DNA from: Psychrilyobacter sp.
Lineage (GTDB): Bacteria > Fusobacteriota > Fusobacteriia > Fusobacteriales > Fusobacteriaceae
Assembly: GCA_023145315.1 (NCBI GenBank)
Contig: JAGLEA010000015.1
Coordinates: 1 to 8,169, forward strand
Reading direction: 5' to 3'
DNA length: 8,169 nt
In this document: positions 1 through 6,156 of the stretch, in pieces
Numbering within the stretch: the stretch's first letter is position 1
Layout: each line of letters starts with the position of its first letter
Translations under genes and position numbers: made by a program
Notes under the pieces: model-generated
Databases searched by the model: none
The model's input: only the letters and a program-made list of their open reading frames with translations
What the model was told of the DNA's origin: nothing

Positions 1-266
1 AGTTCATCTATTACTTCTAAATCTCCATTTTTTACCTGTTCTATTACACATGATTTCATATGAGCTTCTAAAAGTACTATTGCTGTACTACTAAGTGCAC
101 TTCTTATAGATGAAATTTGAGTTAGTATATCATCACAATACACATCCTCTTCTATCATCTTATTAATTCCACGAACCTGCCCCTCTATCCTACTCAATCT
201 ATTTTTCAGTTTTTTTTTCAAGTCTTTATCGTGATTCGAATTTTTATCTATACAACATCTATCCAT
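1..266 (-). CDS. csoR: CsoR-family copper-sensing transcriptional repressor (3' end beyond window)
   Basis: This gene encodes a small all-helical DUF156 repressor that binds operator DNA when metal-free and lets go when it binds Cu(I). It starts at the ATG at 266, with an AGGAG ribosome site at 273-277, and runs off the left edge after 88 complete codons, so only the C-terminus is missing. The family core is visible: KNRLSRIEGQVRGI at residues 21-34, then the metal site. Cys44 (preceded by Tyr43), His69 and Cys73 have the same spacing as the Cys36-His61-Cys65 Cu(I) ligands of the Mycobacterium tuberculosis protein, which favours a copper sensor over nickel (RcnR) or formaldehyde (FrmR) sensors. 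An extra Cys-Cys pair lies at residues 4-5. The gene sits 41 bp after copA with no promoter or terminator visible between them, so it is probably cotranscribed and autoregulated through the operator ahead of copA. Family assignment is firm; the copper specificity is inferred from the ligand pattern and neighbour. Confidence 0.93.
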   Translation of the reverse strand, partial: MDRCCIDKNSNHDKDLKKKLKNRLSRIEGQVRGINKMIEEDVYCDDILTQISSIRSALSSTAIVLLEAHMKSCVIEQVKNGDLEVIDE

Positions 267-307
267 ACTCAACTCCTAACTACTATTTATTCAAATATTT
301 TCATAAT

Positions 308-2863
308 TTAAACATATTTACTTTTGAAAAGTTTCAATCTCAATGCATTACTCACAACTGATACAGAACTCATTGCCATAGCAGCTCCCGCTATCATAGG
401 ATTAAGTAGTGGCCCTCCAAATAAAAATAAGATTCCACCTGCTATAGGTATCCCTAGTACATTGTATCCAAATGCCCAAAATAAATTTTGCTTTATATTT
501 TTTATCGTAGCACGACTTAATTCTATCGCTATTGCTACATCTTTTAAATCACTTTTCATTAGAACTATATCAGCAGATTCCATAGCCACATCTGTTCCAC
601 TAGCTATTCCAAATCCTATATTTGCTTGAGCTAATGCTGGTGCATCATTTATTCCATCTCCTACCATACCTACTTTATAGCCTTTTTCTTGTAGCTCCTT
701 AACTTTAGAAATTTTGTCTTCTGGCATTACTTCAGCTATAATTATATCCATACCTATCTCTTTTCCAATTGCATCTGCCGTTTTTTGGTTGTCACCTGTT
801 ATCATAGCAACTTTTATCCCCATATCTTTTAGATTTTCAATTGCTTTTTTACTACTCTCTTTCACTGGATCTGCTACTGCTATAATTCCTGAGAATCTAC
901 CGTCTATACTTACTAACATTGGTGTTTTCCCACTATTAGCTAATCTATCTATATTTGATTTATCTTTATCGCTAATTTCTATACCTTTAGATCCCATTAA
1001 TTTTTCATTTCCAATATAGATTTTTACATCTTCTACTTTTCCCTCTATTCCCATTCCAGTTATAGAATTAAAGTTATCAACTTTTAATATTTTTATTTCT
1101 TTATTTTTGGCATCTTCTACAATTGATTCTCCTAACGGATGTTCTGAATGTGTTTCCAATGTTGCTACTAGTTGAAGTAATCTTTCCTCTTCTACACTAC
1201 TATTTTCACCTATAATTATATCGGTAACTGCTGGTTTTCCCTCAGTAATTGTTCCTGTTTTATCAAAAATTATATAATCTAATTTATGAGTTGTTTCTAG
1301 TGCTTCGCCACCCTTTATCAATATCCCATTTTTTGCTCCCATCCCTGTTCCAACCATAATTGCTGTAGGAGTAGCTAAACCTAGAGAACATGGACAAGCT
1401 ATTACTAATATTGCTATAAATATAGTTAATGAAAATATACTAGGATCATTATTTAATTCTATCCAATTTAGTTTTCCTGCAATATACCATAGTGTAGAAG
1501 TTATCACTGCTATACCTATTACAATAGGTACAAAGTAACCTGATATTACATCTGCCATTCTAGCTATAGGAGCTTTTGACCCTTGAGCATCTTCTACTAA
1601 CTTTATTATATGAAATAGTGTTGTATCTTCTCCTGTTGCATTAGTTTCTAGCTTAATACTTCCATTTTTATTGATACTTCCACCAACTACTTTATCTCCT
1701 ACAGATTTTTTAATCGGCATACTTTCACCTGTTAACATTGATTCATCAATACTTGTTTTTCCCTCTACTATCTTTCCATCTACAGGAACTTTTTCTCCTG
1801 GTTTCACTAATACTATGTCACCTAATTCTATATCTTCTATTCCTACTTCTATTATCTCGTTTCCCTTTACTAAATTAGCAACCTTAGGTCTTAAATCTCC
1901 TAATTTTTTAATCGCTTCAGAAGTTTTTCCTTTACTCACATCCTCCATATATTTCCCCAGAGATACAAGGGCTAGTATAACCACTGCTGATTCATAATAT
2001 AAGTGGTGAGCCATCATTGTATTTCCATTTGCTATCTCTAGAGTTCCATACAAACTATAGAGGATCGCAGAACCTGTACCTATAGCTATTAAACTATCCA
2101 TATTAGGATTTTTAAATAAAACTTTAAATCCCACTATATAAAATCTCTTATTTAGATAGATCACTGGTACTGTAAATATTAATTGGAATATGGCAAAGTT
2201 TATTGCATTACCATTCGGATCTAATATTTCTGGAATTGGTGCTCCTAACATACTACCCATTGCAATATATAATATAATCCCACTAAAAAATAGTGATCCT
2301 ATAAGATCCTTATATTTTCTTTTTAGTTCATTCTCCTTTCGAATATCATTAGCCACTTTATTAATTTTCACAGCTTTAAAACCGAGACCTTCTACTATTT
2401 TTTTTATTTGTGATAGTTTTATTACTTTTTTATCAAATTTAATACTTAATTTTTCTGTTGTTAAGTTCACCACTGCTTCTTCTACACCATTTTCTTTTGC
2501 TAGATTAACTTCGATACTTCTCACACATGATTGACAAGTCATCCCCTCTATTTGCAGTGTTTCTGCTACTAGTTTAATTTCTTCATTACTTTTTTCATTT
2601 CTTTCTTTGGTATTTTCATTATCTATAGTTTCCTTTTCTGCATTTTCCTCATTTTCTCCAACTATCCCATAACCAGCTTTAATTATCTCTTTTTTCAAAG
2701 TTTCAAAATCAACTAGTACTTCACTAACATATTCGATTGTCAAATTAGAATTTTCTAAACTAACTTCTCCACTTGCAATTCCATCTGTCTGACTAGCTAT
2801 CTCCTCTACTTTTGCCTTACATTTACCACACCCTAATCCTGACAACTTTATTATTTTCTCCAT
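308..2863 (-). CDS. copA: CopA-type P1B-1 Cu(I)-exporting ATPase with two HMA domains
   Basis: This inner-membrane P-type ATPase (851 aa) uses ATP to move Cu(I) out of the cytoplasm. In order: HMA domain 1 with C12-GK-C15; a charged Glu/Asn/Lys-rich linker around residues 70-100; HMA domain 2 with GMTC110-QS-C113; membrane helices; actuator TGES at 378-381; the transport-site CPC at 490-492; the phosphorylated Asp534 in DKTGT; the SEHPLG histidine-proline pair at 575-576; the hinge GDGIND at 735-740; and the last two helices. These carry Y800-N801 and M829/S833, the pattern typical of Cu(I)/Ag(I) pumps rather than Zn/Cd pumps. I chose the ATG at 2863 because a GGGAG ribosome site lies 8 to 13 bases before it; a TTG at 2878 would put that site inside the coding region. 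The gene leads an operon with csoR and has its own promoter and operator. No CopZ chaperone gene is in the window. Confidence 0.96.
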   Translation of the reverse strand: MEKIIKLSGLGCGKCKAKVEEIASQTDGIASGEVSLENSNLTIEYVSEVLVDFETLKKEIIKAGYGIVGENEENAEKETIDNENTKERNEKSNEEIKLVAETLQIEGMTCQSCVRSIEVNLAKENGVEEAVVNLTTEKLSIKFDKKVIKLSQIKKIVEGLGFKAVKINKVANDIRKENELKRKYKDLIGSLFFSGIILYIAMGSMLGAPIPEILDPNGNAINFAIFQLIFTVPVIYLNKRFYIVGFKVLFKNPNMDSLIAIGTGSAILYSLYGTLEIANGNTMMAHHLYYESAVVILALVSLGKYMEDVSKGKTSEAIKKLGDLRPKVANLVKGNEIIEVGIEDIELGDIVLVKPGEKVPVDGKIVEGKTSIDESMLTGESMPIKKSVGDKVVGGSINKNGSIKLETNATGEDTTLFHIIKLVEDAQGSKAPIARMADVISGYFVPIVIGIAVITSTLWYIAGKLNWIELNNDPSIFSLTIFIAILVIACPCSLGLATPTAIMVGTGMGAKNGILIKGGEALETTHKLDYIIFDKTGTITEGKPAVTDIIIGENSSVEEERLLQLVATLETHSEHPLGESIVEDAKNKEIKILKVDNFNSITGMGIEGKVEDVKIYIGNEKLMGSKGIEISDKDKSNIDRLANSGKTPMLVSIDGRFSGIIAVADPVKESSKKAIENLKDMGIKVAMITGDNQKTADAIGKEIGMDIIIAEVMPEDKISKVKELQEKGYKVGMVGDGINDAPALAQANIGFGIASGTDVAMESADIVLMKSDLKDVAIAIELSRATIKNIKQNLFWAFGYNVLGIPIAGGILFLFGGPLLNPMIAGAAMAMSSVSVVSNALRLKLFKSKYV

Positions 2864-2916
2864 AATTCTCACTCCCAATATAAATTAATGATTTACGTAT
2901 TTTTGTTCCTGTTTCT

Positions 2917-2939
2917 AAAATACCCCGTACCCCTATTTT
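2917..2939 (-). promoter_or_regulatory. Candidate CsoR operator ahead of copA
   Basis: On the plus strand AAAATA (2917-2922) and TATTTT (2934-2939) are exact inverted arms. The core is CCCC-GTA-CCCC (2923-2933), so both C runs lie on the same strand. The element begins just downstream of the -10 box and covers the predicted start site near 2934, where a repressor would block initiation. CsoR/RcnR-family operators are GC tracts flanked by inverted AT-containing arms, which fits. The presence of csoR in the same operon supports the call; binding itself is inferred. Confidence 0.72.
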
Positions 2940-2940
2940 T

Positions 2941-2969
2941 AGAATATCACTATTAGACAAAAAAGTCAA
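2941..2969 (-). promoter_or_regulatory. Sigma-70-type promoter of copA-csoR
   Basis: Read on the minus strand, a -35 box TTGACT (2964-2969, five of six consensus bases) is followed by a 17-bp spacer and a -10 box TATTCT (2941-2946, four of six). TG is correctly placed one base before the -10, making it an extended -10. The start site should fall near 2934, giving a leader of about 70 nt before the copA ATG. The -35 box overlaps the U tract of the terminator of the preceding gene. Confidence 0.75.
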
Positions 2970-2996
2970 AAAAAGACTAGAATTTAATCTAGTCTT
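2968..2996 (-). terminator. Rho-independent terminator after the outer-membrane protein gene
   Basis: A perfect 9-bp stem, AAGACTAGA paired with TCTAGTCTT (2988-2996 and 2973-2981 in minus-strand order), closes a 6-nt loop and runs into a T tract (2968-2974). It begins 10 bases past the stop codon at 3007. It separates the envelope genes from the copper operon. Confidence 0.9.
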
Positions 2997-3006
2997 AATA
3001 ATTTAT

Positions 3007-3594
3007 TTATTCAAATCTATATCCTATAGAAAAGTAAACAAGATCTTCTCTTTCTTTTTCACTTTCAAATGTTGTCTCTAGAGAATTTTTAAATTCTGTC
3101 ATTTGATATCCTAATTCAAAGTTTACATTTTTATACTCTATTCCTGCAGCTACTCCCACTATCCAAGCACCCTCATATTTGTTAACATCACCATTTTTAT
3201 ACTCTATTTTTGAATCTCCAAAAGCCCATCCTGCTTTCGCTGATACAAAAGGTGTTAAAAGATCAAGTTGATTAAAACTATACCTCATTACTCCCGATAA
3301 TTCTAGGGCATTTAGTGTTTCATCATAATCATCTATAGTTGATTTATCATCTACATCGATACTATAAGGAACCCAGGCTACATTGACACCTACTTCAAAG
3401 TTCATTGTTGGACTATATAGAATATCGGCATTTATACCTTTAAAATTTTCTTCTATCCCTAATTCACCAACATCTTTTCCCATTGAAATTTTAGGGATAA
3501 AACTTAATTGTCCCTCTCTGCCACCTATAGCGTCTGCAAATGCTGTTGTTGATAGCACTCCTAATATTAGTGTTGTCATTAATAATTTATTCAT
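3007..3594 (-). CDS. Small outer-membrane beta-barrel protein (OmpW/OmpX-like)
   Basis: This 195-residue protein has a Sec signal peptide: a short basic start, a hydrophobic stretch, and a likely signal peptidase I cut after AFA at residues 18-20. The mature part of about 175 residues consists of alternating polar/aromatic strands separated by acidic, probably loop or turn segments, for example around residues 77-90 and 131-139. It ends in a strand, YFSIGYRFE. The size and pattern suit an 8-stranded barrel of the OmpA/OmpW/OmpX type in the outer membrane. Unusually, a Glu follows the final Phe; the aromatic residue is usually the last one. The start at 3594 has a GGGAG ribosome site at 3602-3606. 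The gene follows the repeat lipoprotein gene by 27 bp, so cotranscription is likely, and ends at a strong terminator. The substrate or partner is unknown; a structural or adhesin role is as possible as a channel. Confidence 0.75.
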   Translation of the reverse strand: MNKLLMTTLILGVLSTTAFADAIGGREGQLSFIPKISMGKDVGELGIEENFKGINADILYSPTMNFEVGVNVAWVPYSIDVDDKSTIDDYDETLNALELSGVMRYSFNQLDLLTPFVSAKAGWAFGDSKIEYKNGDVNKYEGAWIVGVAAGIEYKNVNFELGYQMTEFKNSLETTFESEKEREDLVYFSIGYRFE

Positions 3595-3621
3595 AAGTCA
3601 ACTCCCTATTTGAAAAATATT

Positions 3622-4671
3622 TTATTTATTTTCAGTTTCAGTTTTTAAATTTTCTGATTCTAACCCTTTTTCACTTTCTTCTTGAGTTTCTTTGGCATCT
3701 TTAATTTCTACCAATTTTCCTAAACTATAATTTGCTCTATTTCGTTCTAATCCATTTTCATAGTACGATACATATTCACCATCTAAAAGACCATCAACAT
3801 AGTTTGCTACTACTTTTTTCTGTCCTGTTATATAATACAAACTTGTCTTTCCATTTATATTTCCATTTTCATAATTAACTAATTCTGATAATTCACTATT
3901 TTCGTAGTATAGTTTTGATTCTCCTTCTAATTTTCCTTCTGTGTAGTTTTTTATAAATCTTGAATCTCCATTTTCATAATAACCTATAGATTCACCTTCC
4001 AAACTTCCATATTTATAAGTTTTTTTACTATTGATATTACCATTTTCATAATAAATAATGTAATCACCTGCTAATTTACCATCTCTATATGTGATTAAAG
4101 TCTTAACGTTTCCACTTCTACTATAAGTTCTTGATTCTCCCTCTAACTTATTGTCAACATAGTTCATTTGTTTGTTGAAGGTTCCATCACTATAATAAAT
4201 TGTTTTTTCTCCATTTAACTCACCTTTTAAATAGTTAGATTCTTCTCTTTTCTCACCATTTTCATAATATCTTATAGATTCACCATCTAAAAGATTATCT
4301 ACATAATTAGAAGATGTCTTTATTTCACCATTTTCATAATAAGTTTCTTTTTTTCCTTCCATAATACCATCTATATAATTTAATTTTTCTTTTATATTTT
4401 CGTTAGTATAATAAACTATGTACTCTCCATCTAACTTTCCTTCTGTATAATTTCTCTCAATTAAGCTAGGAATTCTGTCATTCCCACCTATAACCTTTCC
4501 TGTAAATGGCTCTGTTTCTCCTTCATTGTAGAAAATTCCCTCTCTATTTTCTAGTTTTTCTAATTGGATTGTCGTTTTATCAGATTTTTTTTCTTCTCCG
4601 GCAACTTCATTACTACTACAAGAAATTGTAATCAGAGCTAATAAAATAATTAAAAATTTATTCTTTTTCAT
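3622..4671 (-). CDS. YwqK/MORN-type repeat lipoprotein
   Basis: This 349-residue protein has a lipoprotein signal: MKKNK, a hydrophobic core, then ITIS before Cys18, the probable lipidated residue. The -3 position is Thr, so the lipobox is slightly off consensus. Residues 19-74 are a charged linker with a diverged repeat-like stretch. Residues 75-314 are ten repeats of exactly 24 residues, approximating Y-x-x-G-x-L-x-G-E-x-x-x-Y-Y-x-N-G followed by seven variable positions ending in Asn. A truncated eleventh follows, then an acidic Glu/Lys tail. Such repeats (COG2849, YwqK family, related to MORN) form stacked beta-hairpins. The family name comes from the Bacillus YwqK antitoxin, but this copy is secreted and has no toxin gene beside it, so I do not call it an antitoxin. 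A strong GGGAGGAAAG ribosome site precedes the ATG. It lies between a MATE exporter and an outer-membrane protein gene. Its function is unknown. Confidence 0.82.
   Translation of the reverse strand: MKKNKFLIILLALITISCSSNEVAGEEKKSDKTTIQLEKLENREGIFYNEGETEPFTGKVIGGNDRIPSLIERNYTEGKLDGEYIVYYTNENIKEKLNYIDGIMEGKKETYYENGEIKTSSNYVDNLLDGESIRYYENGEKREESNYLKGELNGEKTIYYSDGTFNKQMNYVDNKLEGESRTYSRSGNVKTLITYRDGKLAGDYIIYYENGNINSKKTYKYGSLEGESIGYYENGDSRFIKNYTEGKLEGESKLYYENSELSELVNYENGNINGKTSLYYITGQKKVVANYVDGLLDGEYVSYYENGLERNRANYSLGKLVEIKDAKETQEESEKGLESENLKTETENK
3730..4449 (-). repeat. Ten in-frame 72-bp tandem coding repeats
   Basis: These 720 bp encode the ten 24-residue units of the lipoprotein, without a single insertion or deletion between units. 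Similarity persists at the DNA level: the plus-strand 14-mer CCATTTTCATAATA recurs at 3968, 4040, 4256 and 4328, always a multiple of 72 bp apart, and a near copy lies at 3752. It encodes the conserved Tyr-Tyr-Glu-Asn-Gly part of the unit. Confidence 0.9.
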
Positions 4672-4674
4672 CTT

Positions 4675-4702
4675 TCCTCCCTAAAATATTTGTCCTCCCT
4701 AA
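4675..4702 (-). repeat. Duplicated ribosome-binding sequence before the repeat lipoprotein gene
   Basis: On the minus strand the 10-mer TTAGGGAGGA occurs twice, exactly, 18 bp apart (4693-4702 and 4675-4684). The copy nearer the gene is well placed for the ATG at 4671. The other has no ATG, GTG or TTG at a useful distance, so it may be a duplication or a standby ribosome site. The rest of the 64-bp gap (4672-4735) shows no convincing promoter or terminator; it includes a short palindrome TACTAGTA at 4707-4714. Confidence 0.55.
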
Positions 4703-4735
4703 CATCTACTAGTAAGGTACTTTTTTTCCTTTAAT

Positions 4736-6058
4736 CTAATTTAATTTTTTAAACTCTTTTTTCATAAATATCATAGCTATTATTGCTGAAATAGTATCAG
4801 ATATTGGGAAAGCTAACCAAACACCATTTAATCCTAGATAGTTTGGTAAAATAAGTAGGAGTGGTATCGTTAATATTACTAATCTTATCGTCAATAATTG
4901 AGTGGTTTTATGACCCTTACCTACTGACTGAAAATAGTTCGTCCCCGATAGATACATAGCCGTAGAAACCATCATAAACAAGTTAGTTCTCATAGCTCTC
5001 CCTGTAAAAGTAACTAATCTATCATCATCTACAAAAAACCTTGCTACAGAGCTAGCATTAAGAAGAATAAATAAAGTTAATACAACTGCTACTACAAAGG
5101 TTATCTTGGTAGATATAATAAAGGTTTCTTTCACTCTTTTATAATTTTTAGCACCGTAATTATATGATAAAATTGGTTGCCTTCCTTGATTAAATCCTAT
5201 AAAACTAGTATTAATAAAATTTCTAGAGATAGATACTATTCCAACTGCTGCTATTGCTAAATCTCCACCATAGAGCCCTAATTTAATATTCATGATATAC
5301 ACTGAAATTCCATTTAGAAGCTGGTTTAGAAAAGATCCAATACCTATCTTTGATATGTTTGACATAACAGGTAAGTTGGGACGAATATTTTTTAATTTTA
5401 ATCTTATTCTACTTAAATTTATAAAATAATTAATTTGAATTAGAGCAGGTAGTACCCCTGCTAATCCTGTTCCTAGAGCTGCACCCTCCATTCCCATGCC
5501 TAGTTTCACTATAAATATATAATCTAAAATAGTATTTAATATAGCACTTGAGATATTTATTTTCATAGATAACATTGGCATTCCTTCAGTTCTAATAAAT
5601 GAATTTAAAGACATAAATATTAGTTGAAATACTAAAAATGGCATCAAATATTTAAAATACGAGTGTGCATAGGTAAAGTTATTTTCACTTGCTCCTAATA
5701 TTTTTACTAGAGGAGTTAAAAAGACTAAAGTTAATATTGAAACAACTCCACCTATAACTAATATCCAAAATATTGTAGTTCCAAGTACTTTTTCAGCACC
5801 ATCCTTATCTTTCTCACCTAATTTTATCCCAGCTGCTGATCCTCCTCCTATGGAGAAAAACATTCCAATACCACCAATAAAAATCACTATGGGAAACACT
5901 ATAGAAAGTCCCCCTAATCCATTACTTCCTATATTTTGACCGATAAAATATCTATCAGTTATGTTGTATATAATATTTATCAATACTGCAATTGTTGATG
6001 GTATTGAAAACTTTATTAACAAAGGTAAAATCTTCTTTCTTTCTAAATCATTATTCAT
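4736..6058 (-). CDS. MATE-family (MepA-like) efflux transporter, second copy
   Basis: This 440-residue polytopic membrane protein has the length and about 12 hydrophobic helices expected of the MATE family, antiporters that export cationic drugs and metabolites in exchange for Na+ or H+. Family signatures are visible: the N-terminal SIPSTIA and YNITDRYFIGQ segment, the GFNQGRQPILSYNYGAK segment that opens the second half, and a late GLNGVWLAFPISDTISAI helix. It aligns end to end with the neighbouring MATE protein upstream, with roughly half the residues identical by eye. The ATG at 6058 has a GAGGTG ribosome site four bases before it. The gene lies after a strong terminator and 64 bp before the lipoprotein gene, with no terminator between. 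Substrate and coupling ion cannot be read from the sequence. The family call is secure; cotranscription with the genes downstream is inference. Confidence 0.92.
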   Translation of the reverse strand: MNNDLERKKILPLLIKFSIPSTIAVLINIIYNITDRYFIGQNIGSNGLGGLSIVFPIVIFIGGIGMFFSIGGGSAAGIKLGEKDKDGAEKVLGTTIFWILVIGGVVSILTLVFLTPLVKILGASENNFTYAHSYFKYLMPFLVFQLIFMSLNSFIRTEGMPMLSMKINISSAILNTILDYIFIVKLGMGMEGAALGTGLAGVLPALIQINYFINLSRIRLKLKNIRPNLPVMSNISKIGIGSFLNQLLNGISVYIMNIKLGLYGGDLAIAAVGIVSISRNFINTSFIGFNQGRQPILSYNYGAKNYKRVKETFIISTKITFVVAVVLTLFILLNASSVARFFVDDDRLVTFTGRAMRTNLFMMVSTAMYLSGTNYFQSVGKGHKTTQLLTIRLVILTIPLLLILPNYLGLNGVWLAFPISDTISAIIAMIFMKKEFKKLN

Positions 6059-6103
6059 AGTACACCTCTCAAATTTATATTCCTCTTAGTTTACCATCTT
6101 TTC

Positions 6104-6135
6104 AAAAAAAAGTAGAAGTTTATAAAAACTTCTAC
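6104..6135 (-). terminator. Rho-independent terminator after the first MATE gene
   Basis: A perfect 10-bp stem, GTAGAAGTTT paired with AAACTTCTAC, closes a 4-nt loop and is followed by eight Ts (6104-6111) on the minus strand. It starts about 21 bases after the stop at 6157 and separates the two MATE genes transcriptionally. The remaining gap to 6059 holds the second gene's ribosome site and no clear promoter. Confidence 0.93.
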
Positions 6136-6156
6136 CTAATATTCTTTAATTTTTAT

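Noticed and set aside
267..307. Separate csoR promoter or tiny ORF between copA and csoR
   Set aside because: The 41-bp gap has a five-codon ATG frame and AT-rich stretches only; no paired -35 and -10 boxes are visible.
324..2534. Several open frames of about 100 codons on the plus strand opposite copA
   Set aside because: They are antisense to a clearly coding gene, have low-complexity Ile/Ser/Pro-rich translations, and lack family motifs; they are by-products of the copA codons.
2864..2878. TTG start at 2878 adding five residues (MGVRI) to CopA
   Set aside because: The GGGAG ribosome site lies inside this extension and is properly spaced for the ATG at 2863; the HMA domain also begins naturally there.
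2864..2934. Riboswitch or attenuator in the copA leader
   Set aside because: Only a 5-bp all-AT hairpin (2881-2895) and a TACGTA hexamer are visible; no known motif or terminator-like structure is present.
3383..3613. A 76-codon plus-strand frame opposite the barrel gene
   Set aside because: It is antisense to a gene with a signal peptide, ribosome site and terminator, and its translation has no recognisable features.
3730..4449. Regular spacing of repeats suggesting a CRISPR array or non-coding tandem repeat
   Set aside because: The period is exactly 24 codons, the repeats are degenerate and encode one continuous repeat protein; there are no identical repeats with unique spacers.
6059..6103. 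TTGAAA and TATAAA as a promoter for the second MATE gene
   Set aside because: The spacing is 20 bp, outside the normal range, and the start site would fall almost on the ribosome site. The gene must have another promoter or depend on readthrough, but I cannot place it.
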